A stretch of 64,000 nucleotides of DNA, from assembly GCA_943736015.1 (NCBI GenBank), contig OX031065.1:40252427-40316426 (forward strand), read 5' to 3'. Origin of the DNA: Tridacna crocea (Eukaryota; Mollusca; Bivalvia; Cardiida; Cardiidae). Shown here in pieces: positions 33,502 to 44,599 of this stretch. Below the pieces are notes generated by a model. It was not told the DNA's origin. It did no database searches and was given only the letters and a program-made list of their open reading frames with translations. A program made the position numbers and the translations under genes. Within the stretch, counting starts at the first letter, position 1. Each line of letters starts with the position of its first letter.

Positions 33502-33962
33502 TATATCACGGCGGGGAATCACGTGACACAACAACAACAACAATGACCGTTATTTGAAAAAAATCCCCAACTTCAGGTAAGAAAATCTTCAATAATTCCG
33601 TTAATACGTGACCGATTGGAATTTGGTTTGAAGCAGAGAAGGCGGAAGGACTCCGGGGATTTGCTTGATGTGTTAGATTTTTTTAACAACACCTGATAAA
33701 AAAGTTATTGACGAGCAAACAAATTATCCAGGGTAAAAAAAATGTTTGCTCGTCAATAACTTTTTTATCAGGTGTTGTTTAAAAAATCTAACACATCAAG
33801 CAAATGCCTGGAGTCCTTCCGCCTTCTCTGCTTCAAGCCAAATTCCAATCGGTCATGTATTAACGGAATTATTGAAGATTTTCTTACCTGAAGTCGGGGA
33901 ATTTTTTCAAATAACGGTCATTGTTGTTGTTGTTGTGTCACGTGATTCCCCGCCGTGGTATA
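33502..33962. mobile_element. Near-perfect palindrome with about 220-bp arms
   Basis: The left arm (33502-33720) pairs with the right arm (33744-33962) around a 23-bp loop. By eye only about 6-10 differences occur (for example CCCCAACTTC against CCCGACTTC, and ACGTGACC against ACATGACC). Each arm carries an ACAACAACAACAACA stretch. It is either a full-length foldback MITE or a recent inverted duplication. A frame at 33746-34060 is an artefact of this structure. Confidence 0.9.
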
Positions 33963-34080
33963 TTTTAATACTTCAGCTAGAGTATATTCTCATACTGTTA
34001 AATTTGTTTAATGCAGAGAATACTTCTAGGACAAATTTAGGGACCATACCACTTGTATAAAGAGAAATAAATGGCCCTTG

Positions 34081-34205
34081 AATCAAAACTTAACCCATAG
34101 CCAACTAGCCCGATTTTTAAAGTTGTTCGGTATATTTTTGAAAACACTGTGTCCAAAGGTAAAAATGCTTGCGACAAGCATTTTCATCTCTGCTGATGCT
34201 TTGAG
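34081..34205 (+). mobile_element. HP hairpin MITE, degenerate copy
   Basis: GAAAACACTGTGTCCAAAGG then a shortened hairpin AAAATGCTTGCGACAAGCAT. The outer ends are weak. Confidence 0.45.
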
Positions 34206-34486
34206 TTGCAAATAAATGAAAGTAAAAAAAGCTCAAAATCTTATACTTGATGATGATTTTTAAAAAGAAAACATGAGTACATGTATTTAGCCAACAACTT
34301 GCACACTATGTCAAAGGAATCTACAGATAAACACTGGTACATTGCAACACAATGCTTTCTTCATATAATCCAAATAGTGTCTCTTTCCAATAATGTTTAT
34401 ATTTATCCTTTCAGTACCTTTTCCACTTTTTGGCCCTTTTTTGAAATTGTCTGCTGAAATCTGGGAGAATTTAATTTTTGTCTGCT

Positions 34487-34717
34487 AGTAACTATTTATT
34501 AAACAACAAAAATTTAGACTGGTCTAAATTGAAAGCACTTGCAGACAACAAAATAAAGGCAACTCAAAAATTAAAGTTTTCTTTCAGGCAATGTGGAAAA
34601 CACTGTGGGAAAAGGAGAAATTACTGGTAACCAGCATTTTCTCCTTTTCCAACAATGTTTTCAAAAGCCTTCTATCTCAGGGTCGTGAAAACCAGGGATG
34701 ATTTGGTAAAGGGTTAA
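34487..34717 (+). mobile_element. HP hairpin MITE, complete copy
   Basis: TTTATTAAACAACAAAAATT start, TAGACTGGTCTAAATTGAAA, GCAGACAACAAAATAAAGG, hairpin with central base A, CAGGGTCGTGAAAACCAGGG, TTTGGTAAAGGGTTAA end. Confidence 0.9.
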
Positions 34718-34869
34718 TTGGTTAAAGAACAGGCAAATATAGTAAGATACAGCATGTAAACATAACGGTAGTGGCAAAAATATAATGAACATGTACCAAA
34801 AAGTAATCAAGTGAAAATATATACACAAAAACCTGACTAGCCAGATGATGTGCATGTAAAATATCAATC

Positions 34870-35059
34870 TATCACTCTATCTACATTAAAAAAATTTAGT
34901 CTTGAAAAGATTTGCAAACAAGAAATGAACTTTTGCTCAAAGTGTGCAGTAGCCTTTTGAAGAAAGAAAACATGGTGACCAATGGAGTAAATATGCATTA
35001 CAAACACTTTCTCGTATACCGAAAATGTTTCTGAAAGCATTCTACCTCAAGTCTATAAA
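34870..35059 (+). mobile_element. HP hairpin MITE, strongly degenerate copy
   Basis: AAAATTTAGTCTTGAAAAGATTT, GCAAACAAGAAATGA, a remnant hairpin around ATGCATTACAAACAC, and AAAGCATTCTACCTCAAGT. Confidence 0.4.
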
Positions 35060-35149
35060 CTAGAGGCGCTTGAGCACCTGTATCGCTCCACAGGCCTGAT
35101 TTTTCTGTAACGGTGAAGAGAAGTTTTTAACAATTACCATTCATTCCTG
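35060..35149 (+). repeat. Bivalve-type GAGCxCCTGTATCGCTCC repeat fragment
   Basis: GAGGCGCTTGAGCACCTGTA then TCGCTCCAC, followed by GGTGAAGAGAAGTTTTTAA. This looks like the start of a dispersed family related to 20756-21926, and the segment at 35960-36270 looks like a later part. Confidence 0.45.
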
Positions 35150-35348
35150 CATTTTAGGTCACTTTAAAAGAAAAAAAGCTATGAAAATGTGAGAAAAGAA
35201 GAAAATAAAAGTAACCTGCATTTTCTTAGTTTTACACATTAATTTCTACCCTTTTTCATACAAGTTTTACTAATTTGAAGATTTATTATGTTGTCTGCAA
35301 CATCTTTCAATTATGGCCAGTTATAAAAATTTTGTCTTCTGGTTATAG
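35150..35348 (-). mobile_element. HP hairpin MITE, diverged copy
   Basis: Hairpin remnant (AGAAGAAAATAAAAGTAACC, TGCATTTTCTTAG), TTATGTTGTCTGCAACATCT, TTCAATTATGGCCAGTTATA, TTTTGTCTTCTGGTTATAG. It shares its terminal TTAA with the next copy. Confidence 0.6.
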
Positions 35349-35548
35349 TTAACTCATTACCAAATGACAACATTCTAGGGTTGTCAAAATGGAAAGCATT
35401 TTGTAGATGAAAAAATAAAAGTGACTGAAAATTTAAAGGTTGTTTTGTGAAGGGTAGATAACATTGTGGGAAAAGGTTACCAACATTTTCTCCTTTTCAC
35501 ACAATGTTTTCTAAAGTCTTCTTTGTCAGGGATCAGTTTGATTGGATA
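35349..35548 (+). mobile_element. HP hairpin MITE with shortened hairpin
   Basis: TTAACTCATTACCAAATGAC start. The left hairpin arm goes from GGGAAAAGG directly to TTACCAACATTTTCTCC, losing the left-arm core. The right end is truncated near GATTGGATAAC. Confidence 0.8.
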
Positions 35549-35696
35549 ACAAAATGCCTTATCACAACAGTAAAGCCCTGTCCCTCTTTGTACTAGGTCA
35601 CCAGTAGGTCAACAAACCTTTACCAGAACTAATAAAAGTGCAGAGGTTCTCTTGTTTTATATGAAAAGGATTATAGATTATGTAAAGCAACCATCT

Positions 35697-35922
35697 TTAA
35701 CTCTTTATCAAACGACAAAATTTGGGATGTGACCAAACTGAAAGCATTTGCAGACAACAAATTAAACATTGATGAAATGATGATTTCTCTCCTTGATAGA
35801 GTAGAAAACACTGAGGGAAAAAGAGAAAATGCTGATTACCAGCATTTTCTCCTTTTCCAAGAGTGTTTTCTAAAGACTTCTTCTTTAGGGTCGTTAAAAG
35901 TCAGGACTGTATAGTAAAGACT
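35697..35922 (+). mobile_element. HP hairpin MITE, complete copy
   Basis: TTAACTCTTTATCAAACGAC start, CAAACTGAAAGCATTTGCAG, hairpin AGAAAATGCTGATTACCAGC, TAGGGTCGTTAAAAGTCAGG, and TATAGTAAAGACTTA end. Confidence 0.88.
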
Positions 35923-35959
35923 TACCAGCATAGGAACTAACCTCCAATACAACAATGAA

Positions 35960-36270
35960 TTCAAAATGAATAGTATGAGAGAAGAAATTTTTCAAGGATT
36001 TCACTTTATACCACAAAAGGAAAATGAGTCTCCCATAAAAGCCATGTTTTTTGACGGATCTTTTTTTTTTTTTAAGGAATCCTGCAAAAAAAATAATGCT
36101 ATCCAATTAGCGGTTTGGGAGGAGAAGACTTTTAACGGTTTTTTACTTTGGTTGCCATGGCAACCAGAATTATTCATGGAACACAATTATTTGAAGGAAT
36201 TTGAAACAGGACCACCTAAGGAACATTCCTGTAAAATGTACATAGTTTCTGAGGAGAAGTTTTTTTAAAG
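35960..36270 (+). repeat. Dispersed repeat fragment related to 20756-21926
   Basis: GAAACAGGACCACCTAAGGA, TGTAAAATGTACATAGTTTC and TGAGGAGAAGTTTTTTTA echo the AAACCGCTG/GGAGAAGA motifs of the 20.8-kb element. GGTTGCCATGGCAACC corresponds to GGTTACCATAGCAACC there. The 100-codon frame across it is a repeat artefact. Confidence 0.5.
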
Positions 36271-36583
36271 AAAAAGTTTACGGATGCACGCACGTAAACA
36301 TCTTCTTTTGTAGAGATTAGTTGAAGTCTCCACTGCTGTAGTTTAGTGCTTTACGTAGTCGCTCTTAATGATGGTGTACTTGTTTTCTGCAATGTATGCC
36401 TGCAACTCCCCTTCTACTTGGGAGGATGGCTCCTGGCAAGTCTGAAAAAAAAAAAAAAAAGCCATTGAAATTAAAAAAAAAAGAATTTACTTTTGAAAAT
36501 CAAACAAACAAGTTAGTATGAAATTCCCACACAAAAAAAAATATTCTGGGCTATTTTTCACACATAATTTGTGTTAGTAGCAG
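36271..36583. other. AT-rich spacer with A runs
   Basis: A runs at about 36444-36460 and 36472-36483. No gene recognised. Confidence 0.4.
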
Positions 36584-36800
36584 TTAACATTACCAAACAA
36601 CAATATTTTAGGTTTGCCCAAATCAAAAGCATTTGCAGACCAAAAAATAAAAGTAACTGAAAATTTGAAATTTGTTTTGTGGAGGGTAGAAAACATTGTG
36701 AGAATGCTGGTTACCAGCATTTTCTCCTTTTCCCATACTGTTTTCTAAAAGCTTCTTTCTTAGGGTCGTCAAAAGTAGAGATTCTGTGGTGATGGGTTAA
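36584..36800 (+). mobile_element. HP hairpin MITE, complete copy, hairpin arm deletion
   Basis: TTAA at both ends. The left arm lacks GGGAAAAGGAGAAA (it reads ACATTGTGAGAATGCTGG) while the right arm is intact (CCAGCATTTTCTCCTTTTCC). Confidence 0.9.
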
Positions 36801-37165
36801 CTATGTTTCCTAATAATCAGCTGCAATATGCATTAGCAATGTAAGGATTTTCTGCAGTATCTCTGCACTTTTCTTGATCTATGCCCATAGAAATTAGAAT
36901 TTCTAGTGATAATGGAAATACATAATTTGAGTCACAGTTACTTTGAGAATTTTAGAGAATCACAGTGGTTCTATTATTTTCAATAGCAAATGACTGAGGA
37001 AACAAGTGAGTCAAGATAGCCCTATTTCAGTCTCCTGAAAAAGAATGTTGAATTATCATCAATGCTGATACACCAATAAGAATGTCCCAACATGTTAGTA
37101 AACAAACGGCATAAAATCAATCTTTTTCCAGATCTTACGTTGGGCCATGCAAGGTCTGAAAGAGA
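36801..37165. other. AT-rich spacer, nothing recognised
   Basis: No gene or shared repeat seen. Confidence 0.35.
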
Positions 37166-37394
37166 TTAACTCATTACCCAAATGACAATATTTTAGGCTT
37201 GTCCAAATTGAAAGCATTTGCAGACCAAAAATAAATGTGAATGAAAATTTGAACTTTGTTGTGTGAGGGGTAGAAAATATTGTGGGAAAAGGAGAAAATG
37301 CGACTCACCAGCATTTTCTCCTTTTCCCACAATGTTTTCAAAAGGCTTGTTTCCAAAGGTCGTCAAAAGTAGGGATTGCGTGGTAATGGATTAA
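37166..37394 (+). mobile_element. HP hairpin MITE, complete copy
   Basis: TTAA at both ends; TTAGGCTTGTCCAAATTGAA; hairpin with the altered centre ATGCGACTCACCAGCA; TAGGGATTGCGTGGTAATGG. Confidence 0.92.
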
Positions 37395-38364
37395 CTTGAG
37401 GACAATACTGTCAAAAGTTCAATTATCCTTTTACATCTTAGTGATTCTGTTAAAGATACTGAAAGGCAGTTTGTGACATTGCTTTTCTGGGCTTTGTCAA
37501 ATAGAACTTCAGGAGCAACATGTAAATGTGCTTGTGCTGATGGTGAACAGACACACAATAGTCAAAATACCAACCCATCACAACTGTTCACCATGAGCAC
37601 TAGGGATAACCTGGGAAGACTAGAGTGGATTTAATACCTTAATTTCAGTCTTTGTTTTGGTTGACACTGACATCTCGTCTCTGTATGTATTGACAACAAC
37701 AATTGTTAGCTATATGTATTGACCCATTAGGTTCTTTGAACTCATCTCCCTCCACTCCCTCCAGAGTGACACCTTTAAGTCATCTGTGCCATCTTGAGAT
37801 CTTAACTGTCTTGACCTGGACGTCTGTCCCTCTGACCTGCACAATCTTCACAATCTCTTCCTAAAACAGATACAAAGAAATATAACCAATTGATAGCCAT
37901 ACAAGAATCTGAACAGTATTTAACTTACCGGTAACATTCTTCTTTTATCAAAGATGCATATTGTAGATTGATGCAACATCAAGTTATTGTCCAAAGAATT
38001 GAGGAGGGCCTTGATTGTCTAAAATTACCCACCTTACTGTTGAGCAATTTTTTCTTTAACAAAAACATTTTTCAAAAATCTTTTCAAGGGTCAATTTTAC
38101 CTCTTATGCTGCTGATTTCCCAGAATAGACTATTCCAGATTTGCTTCCGAATTTCAGTCACTGTAAAATTTGCCAACAGTGCAGACCAACATCAGACTGA
38201 ATGGCTATGCAGGTTGATCATTGGTCTACACTATTAGCAAATATGACCAATGTTGCAATAGGCAAGATAGGGGTTATGGCTTCCCGTTAAGCTCAGCCCA
38301 CATTTCTTTAGCTTAACTGCTTTATCCCACTTGAAAGCATCATGCTAACACATACAAACCAGGT
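37395..38364. other. Intergenic sequence, no supported gene
   Basis: A D1 echo (GTGCAGACCAACATCAGACT, GGTCTACACT) lies near 38175-38235. An 89-codon frame here has no other support. Confidence 0.35.
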
Positions 38365-38553
38365 CTAACCCCTTTACCAATTGACAACATTGTAGCCTTG
38401 TCCAAATTGAAAGCAGTTGCAGACAACAATTTCAATCTCATTATCTGAATCAAATGCTGCAATTGTTCTTATGACATAGTAGAAAATATTGTGAGAAAAG
38501 GAGGCTTCTTTCCTTGGGGTGTCAAAACTCATCACTGAGTGGTAAAAGGTTAA
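38365..38553 (+). mobile_element. HP hairpin MITE with hairpin deleted
   Basis: CTAACCCCTTTACCAATTGAC start, TAGCCTTGTCCAAATTGAAA, GCAGTTGCAGACAACAATTT. AAAATATTGTGAGAAAAGGA then jumps to GGCTTCTTTCCTTGGGGTGT, so both hairpin cores are gone. Confidence 0.85.
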
Positions 38554-38732
38554 AGAATGCTTCACATCTTTTGTAGATGATAAAATATTGGTTTTAATGT
38601 TCAATCAAGGATCATAATCATTTCAGACAAATCTCCCTGACTGTGGCAATTGTTAAAAGCTAAAGTAGTCCGAACAGACATATCTAAAATGGTTTGCATT
38701 CTGCATTAACTCAACAGTGCCACTGGTTACCT

Positions 38733-38962
38733 TTAACTCTTAAGGCTACCAAACAATCCCGACTTTCAACTTCCTGAGACAGAAGCCTTTTGAAAATATT
38801 GTAAGAAAAGTAGAAAGTGTGGGTAACCATCATTATCTCCTTTTCTCACAATGTTTTCTATTCTTCCCTAAACAAATTTCAATTTTTGAGCCACATTTAT
38901 TATGTCATAAGCATGGCTTTCAATTTGGACCACTCTTAAATTTTGTTGTTTGGGAAAGAGTC
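38733..38962 (-). mobile_element. HP hairpin MITE, complete copy
   Basis: TTAACTCTTAAGGCTACCAA start, CCCGACTTTCAACTTCCTGA, hairpin with decay (AGTGTGGGTAACCATCATTA), TTTCAATTTGGACCACTCTT end region. Confidence 0.8.
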
Positions 38963-39184
38963 ATTTCAAAATGACAAAATTTTAGACTTGTTCAAATTTA
39001 AAGCATTTGCAGACGACAAAATAAAGGTGACTGAAAAATTGAAACTTGTTCTTGGAAGGGTAGAAAACACTGTGGGAAAAGGAGAAAACGCTGGTTACCA
39101 GCATTTTCTCCTTTTCCTACAGTGTTTTCAAAAGGCTTCTTTCTCAGAGGCGTCAAAAGTAGGGACTGTGTGATAATGGGTTAA
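38963..39184 (+). mobile_element. HP hairpin MITE, complete copy head-to-head with previous
   Basis: ATGACAAAATTTTAGACTTG start immediately after the left end of the minus copy at 38733. TTTGCAGACGACAAAATAAA; hairpin with one change (GAAAACGCTGGTTACCAGC); GGCGTCAAAAGTAGGGACTG; TTAA end. The two copies form an inverted pair of about 220 bp each. Confidence 0.9.
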
Positions 39185-39249
39185 GCACACATACTGTACA
39201 GCCTTTTTACCTATGCAAACACAATTTTCAAAAAACCTTTTATATCAGA

Positions 39250-39445
39250 TTTGACTCTTTACCACACAACACAATTCAGACCGATCAAAATTGAGAGAAA
39301 TTCCAAGAGACATAGTAAATGTGGCACAAGTAATAAGATTTGTCAGTAAAGGATAAGAACACATTATGGGAAAAGAAGAAAACATTGGTTACCAGCATTT
39401 TCTCCTTTTCCCACAATGTTTTCAAAAGCTTTCTTTTGTTCGGTT
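39250..39445 (+). mobile_element. HP hairpin MITE, diverged copy
   Basis: CTCTTTACCACACAACACAA start, GACCGATCAAAATTGAGAGA, hairpin AAAACATTGGTTACCAGCAT then TTTCTCCTTTTCCCACAATG. The right end is lost. Confidence 0.75.
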
Positions 39446-40301
39446 TTGCATGCACATTCATTTAATTTTTTTTTTTCAATATTAATGTTTAACCCTTTTC
39501 TCTACAGAAGCAGGTATCAATTTTGCAAGATACTTGCCAGCTAAATTGAATGAATCTACTAAATATTATGTCAATTAACTTCAAAAACTTCAATACCATG
39601 ACACTTTTTGTATACATTTTTTTATGGTATTCCCTTAAAAGGCTACGTAGCCTCTTAAGGTATTTTTAGATTTTGTACCAAAAATCAAAAGAAGCATAGT
39701 GGGAATGTAAAGTGACTGGTACATGACTAATGACTCTTAAATTCCATAACATAACAAACATGTTATTTTCCATAAACTTCTTCAGTCGCTGTGTTTGAAG
39801 CATCATTTGTGTATTTCCGGTAAGTGAGTGAGCAAGTTGCTCATCTAAAAATAGACCATGGTTCCCGTCGGTGTTGACCTGGGCCGTAGTAAATCTGTAA
39901 TTTCTCTTGTTGTCGGATGGTTTTTGACTACTGGGGTTTTATGAATGAAATTTAAAAGGTACTGGGAGTATCAGGATGAATTTTAATATTTTTGTATAAA
40001 TTTCGTCCAAAAATCTGAAGGGCCACCTTTAAGTGAAAGTACAAAAGCTGCAATCCTTTTGACTGAGCCAATTTAAAGATTTAAATGCATATATATGTTA
40101 GATCCAGGTTGACAGCATTAAAGTCAAAAGTAACTATATGAAAGGGGAAGAATAGATCACCGTTTTATATTTTTCCAACATTTCAATATACTTTCACCTT
40201 AGGGCTGCAAAATCCTAGTGCTGAAAGGTAAGTTTAAAAGATTATAAAGGTGTAAGATTTATTACACAAATGCAAACCATGTAAACTCACGTTAGGAGAA
40301 T
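39446..40301. other. AT-rich sequence, small hairpin only
   Basis: CCTTAAAAGGCTACGTAGCC then TCTTAAGG forms a short hairpin at about 39633-39660. No gene recognised. Confidence 0.35.
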
Positions 40302-40362
40302 GGGCCGAAATTGTAATGGGCCGAAATTGTAATGGACGAAATTGTTATCGGTCGAAATTTCC
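40302..40362. repeat. 16-bp minisatellite, about 3.5 units
   Basis: GGGCCGAAATTGTAAT at 40302 and 40318, then the diverged GGACGAAATTGTTATC and GGTCGAAATTTCC. Confidence 0.85.
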
Positions 40363-40517
40363 AGTCACTGTAAGAACTGTTGACATTTGGGATTCGTTAA
40401 ATATTCTTCTTCGACGAAGAGCAATACATTTAACTAGTTATGGCAGCAAATGGAATACAAATCATTCATATTTATATACTAATGTAGCCTTCTGAAACGC
40501 AGGCGTAAAGCTTTCAC

Positions 40518-40859
40518 CACAGGAATCGGACGTTTAGTTGGTGAAAATAGCTAAATGTCAGCCAAAGTGGTCACTCTCTATTATAAATATACAAGGTGTG
40601 CAACGGATTTCCCAAAAAAATTCGACACGACTGTCACCCAAAATCATCGCTGAAAATGGGGTCAAATCAATATTAGCCGACATAAAGACACATCTACCGT
40701 GCTCTTAAATATCTAATCTGTCGATTTATTATGTCCCTACCTGCCGTGAATCACTCTTTCCGTGTCATTCATCCTATTTCCCTAGGGCGATATTCACCAA
40801 GAATCAGCCTCCCGGCGAATCCACCATGGTTCACCAACTTCCGGTTATCGGAGTGAATG
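40518..40859 (+). repeat. Foldback outer arm, left
   Basis: CACAGGAATCGGACGTTTAG to TTATCGGAGTGAATG. Paired with 46139-46478. Differences include CCCGGCGAAT against ATTCGCCGAGG and small indels. Confidence 0.9.
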
Positions 40860-41084
40860 AAAATGTCTGTTTACTTTTTCCAATAAATCACGTCAGAAAA
40901 TGTTCATAAAATTTCCGTAGGTACAAGTTAAATGTAAGAAAAATCATGTTATATTTATATCAACACAATCGATGCAAATCAAATATATATATATAATTTT
41001 TTTGACTGTATAGGTATGTGTATTCTCCGGCCCCAATCAAAAATATGCCACAATTCCCGGCCCTAACGGCCCCCTTGCTAAATA

Positions 41085-41400
41085 TTTTATTGGCGGGTAC
41101 ATTTGAATAAAATTAGCACCAAATTAAAGCTTAGGTAATAACTTTTCCAATGGTATATAGAAACATGATTTTTCATGCATATGTAGTTATGATAAAAGCG
41201 TTTGAAATTCTTCATTTTTTTTTTGCTGAAATGCGTCGTAATTTGTTAGTGATAAAATCCGGCCCCAGGTGCTAAATATTTCATTTATTTGCCAAATCTA
41301 ATAAGATTAGCACCAAATTAAAGCTTAGTTAACAACCTTTCTAATGGTATGTAGAAACTTGACTTTCCAAGCATGTGTAGCGTTTGAAATTCGTCCTTTT
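41085..41400. repeat. Two direct repeats of about 130 bp inside the left arm
   Basis: AAATTAGCACCAAATTAAAG then CTTAGGTAATAAC (about 41110) recurs at about 41295 with TAGTTAACAAC. Each copy is followed by CTAATGGTAT/CCAATGGTAT, TAGAAAC and GTTTGAAATTC. This segment has no counterpart on the right side of the foldback. Confidence 0.75.
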
Positions 41401-41779
41401 TATTACTAGGCTTCATTTTAATACTATTCTGAGCATAATACAACGAAAAATAAAAGATTTTAAATAGGGGCAGCAAGGGCCGGGAATTATGACCCATTTT
41501 GACGGGTCATACTATTTTGCGGACGCTAATTGCGGACAATATATACAAAGAAGGATTTTGCGGACAATATAGAACAAAGAGGGATTTTGCGGACGCATTG
41601 AATATAGAATAATTATCGCAATTACGGCGAAAGACATGTTGTTTTCAACGTTGAAATGAGTTCTTATACTGACTTTTTCTTATACTTTTTATTTGAACTT
41701 ATATAACGAAAATCGTTTTTAGAAATTTGAATGTAATTTATAAAAATTAATCTACTTTTTTTTTTTTTCTTTCGTTATT

Positions 41780-41953
41780 TTTAATAATCTTATGGTGATC
41801 CAAATCGAAAGTATTTGCAGACGACAAAATAAAATGACTGAAAATTTGAAATTTGTTTTGAGGGAAAAGGATTTTCTGCTTTTCCCACAATGTTTTCTAA
41901 AGGCTTCTTTCTCAGGGTCGTCAAAATTTGTTATTGAGTAGTAATGGGTTGAA
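41780..41953 (+). mobile_element. HP hairpin MITE with deleted hairpin, inside foldback arm
   Basis: ATCCAAATCGAAAGTATTTG, CAGACGACAAAATAAAATGA, then GAGGGAAAAGGATTTTCTGC without the palindrome core, and TTCTCAGGGTCGTCAAAATT. No counterpart lies at the matching place in the right arm, so it inserted after the inverted structure formed. Confidence 0.75.
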
Positions 41954-43511
41954 TCAAAATTCGAACAATATTATAATTTTCCTTTGGAGCTTATTTAATA
42001 GGTTAATATATAGTTTATTGAGGAAAAATTACAGACATGTGAAAGTGATTGAGTATGGTAGGAAATGTGCGGACGCTACGTGCGCACACTATACATGTAT
42101 AAAGAAGGAATTTGCGGACAATATAGAGTAAAGAGGGATTTTGCGGAGTCTGCTTTAAAAGTATATTATTATGGAAACATATTGAAATATTCTAACATCG
42201 AAGTATTATTCAAGTCCACTCTTGTTTAAGTCTTTGAAACCATTGTTTTATGGACAAATTAAGAAGATACTTACACTATTAATGTAAACGTGTGCGAATC
42301 ATAAAGTATGGGAGAAAGATGCGGATGCTACGTGCGGACACTATACATAAAGAAGGAATTTGCGGACAATATAGAATACAGAGGGAATTTGCGGACAATA
42401 TGAATAAAGAGTGACTTTGCGGACGGATTGATTAAAGAGTATAATGTGGTGTTTTAAATGAAAAATATATTTATTTTTCGGCATAGTTTTCACGTATTTC
42501 TGTTTATAACATCGAAACACATGTCTTATGTAAGTCTGCTCTTTCGTAAGTCTTTGAAGCCATTGTTTTATAGACAAGTAGAAGATACCTACACTATTAA
42601 TGTAAACGTGTATGAATCATAAAGTATGAGAGGAAAATGCAGATGCTACGTGCGGACACTATACATAAAGAAGGAATTTGCGGACAATAAAAAATATAGA
42701 GGGAATTTGCGGACAATATAGAATACAGAGGGACTTTGCGGACGGATTGATTATAGAGTAGTAATTTGTAAAATAGTGTTTTAAATGAAATATATATGTA
42801 ATTTTTGGCGTAGTTTTCACGTATTTATGTTTACAACATCGAAATATTATATCAGTCTGCTCTTTCGTAAGTCTTTGAAGTTATTATTTTATGGACAAAT
42901 TAAGAAGATATACCTACCTGCACTATTAATGTAAACGTGACTGAATCATAAAGTATGGGAGAAAAATGTGGATGCAACGTGCAGACACTATACATAAGGA
43001 ATATGCGGACAATATAGAATATGAGTGATTTTGCGGACGGATTGATTATAAAGTAGTTTTTAAATGGAACTATGTATTTGACGGAATTTTCTTGCGAACT
43101 CATTAAAGGTACATGAAATTCGCGGACAATAAATGATATTGAAGGAAATTACTTACGGATTGAATATAGAATAGTTTTTACATGAAAACATATATTTGTC
43201 AGATGCAGGAAACATATGTATATTATATAGTATGGTAGGAAACTGCGGATGCTACGTGCGGACACTATACGTACAGAAGGAATTTTCGGAGAAAATAGAG
43301 GGAATTTGCGGACGGATCGATTATAGAGTAGTCTGCTCTTTCTTAAGTATTTGAAAGCATTGTTTTATGGACAAATTATAAGAATATGCCTACACTTTTA
43401 ATGTAAACGTGTGTGAATCATAAAGTATGGGAGAAAAATCAGATGCTACGTGCGGACACTATACAAAGAAGGAATTTGCGGACAATATGGAATATGGAAA
43501 GAAATTGCCGA

Positions 43512-43583
43512 CGAACCCAGACCCTCAAGGAACTCGAAACATCACGTTCACGAGTCATACGCTCTACCTATTGAGCTATGTGG
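43512..43583 (-). tRNA. tRNA-like remnant (pseudogene or SINE head)
   Basis: On the minus strand the segment begins GGCCACATAGCTCAATAGGT, with a strong A-box/D-arm (TAGCTCAATAGGTAGAGC). Later it has a B-box-like GTTTCGAGTTCC. The loop CTCGTGA would give a CGT (Thr) anticodon, but the anticodon stem and the acceptor 3' side do not pair well. It is not a functional tRNA by eye. It interrupts the foldback array. Confidence 0.4.
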
Positions 43584-44261
43584 CCTTGTCATTGCAGACA
43601 ATGTACACAAAGTAGGATTTTGCGGACAATATAGAACATAGAGGGATTTTGTGGATGCATTGAATATAAAGTAATCAGTATCGCATTTTAAAAGGAGACA
43701 GACATGTTATTCGCACCTTTGGAAAGGTTTGATCGTCTTAATTATGTACATCGATAATTACATATTTAGTGTCCAATTAATGATATATATCATTTTAACC
43801 ATTTGAAATAAATCGTAGTAACAGGTTGTAGCCTAATATTTTTAACCTTAATATGACTATATTTCATTACAGAATACTGAGGGAAATTTGGTACGGACTG
43901 AACATAGAATATTTCTTACATGAAAACATATATTTGCCAGATGCTACTTCAGATTTTACTTGCGGACACTATAAACATACATGGAAATTGCGGACAATAT
44001 AGAATTTAAAGGGAAAGTGCGGACGGATTGAATATGGAGTAGTTTTTACATGAAGACAGATATTTGTCAGGTGTTACTTGCGACGACTTTAAACAAACAG
44101 GGACTTTGCGGATGACTTGGGTATTGAAGGAAATTGCGTAGGGATTGATTATAGAGAAGCTGCTTGCAGACACCATAAACATTGAAGGAAATTGCAGACA
44201 ATGTATCGCAGTAGAAAGATAACTTTAAAACGTCTTTCCCCCAATACTGGAAATCCTTTAG

Positions 44262-44395
44262 TTTACACGTACCGTACCACACAATCCTGACTTTTAGCGA
44301 CCCTGAGAAAGAAGCCCTTTGAAATGATTGTGGTAAAAGGAGAAAATGCTGGTTACCAGTTTTTCTTCTTTTCCCACAGTGTTTTCTACTGTACG
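44262..44395 (-). mobile_element. HP hairpin MITE, right half, in foldback spacer
   Basis: CCGTACCACACAATCCTGAC, TTTTAGCGACCCTGAGAAAG, then a hairpin ending TTTTCCCACAGTGTTTTCTA. The left arm is missing. Confidence 0.8.
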
Positions 44396-44599
44396 AATGA
44401 AAAAGTACACCATATGAGCCAATATGTACATGTACGTAGAACCAAGATCAGCTAGACTTTACCCTTTGTGGTCACTAAAAATGAAAAAACCCAGTCGTGT
44501 CTCGCTTCTGTTAAGTACTGTGAATTAATGACAGGTGTTATTTACTTACAAAAGAGCAGATTTATATAATATTTCGATGTTATAAACATAAATACGTGA

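Larger units (their letters stand above)
41484..44170 (+). repeat. Foldback inner array, plus orientation
   Basis: Tandem units of about 320 bp, anchored by TACGTGCGGACACTATAC near 42330 and 42648 with variants near 42078, 42978, 43252 and 43447. Each is followed by AAGAAGGAATTTGCGGACAA and AGAGGGAATTTGCGGAC. Unit interiors include GTCTTTGAAGCCATTGTTTT, GAAGATACCTACACTATTAA and CATAAAGTATGGGAGAAAAA. The units become ragged after 43600. Confidence 0.85.

Noticed and set aside
33746-34060. 104-codon plus-strand frame
   Set aside because: Most of it is one arm of the 220-bp palindrome; no domain.
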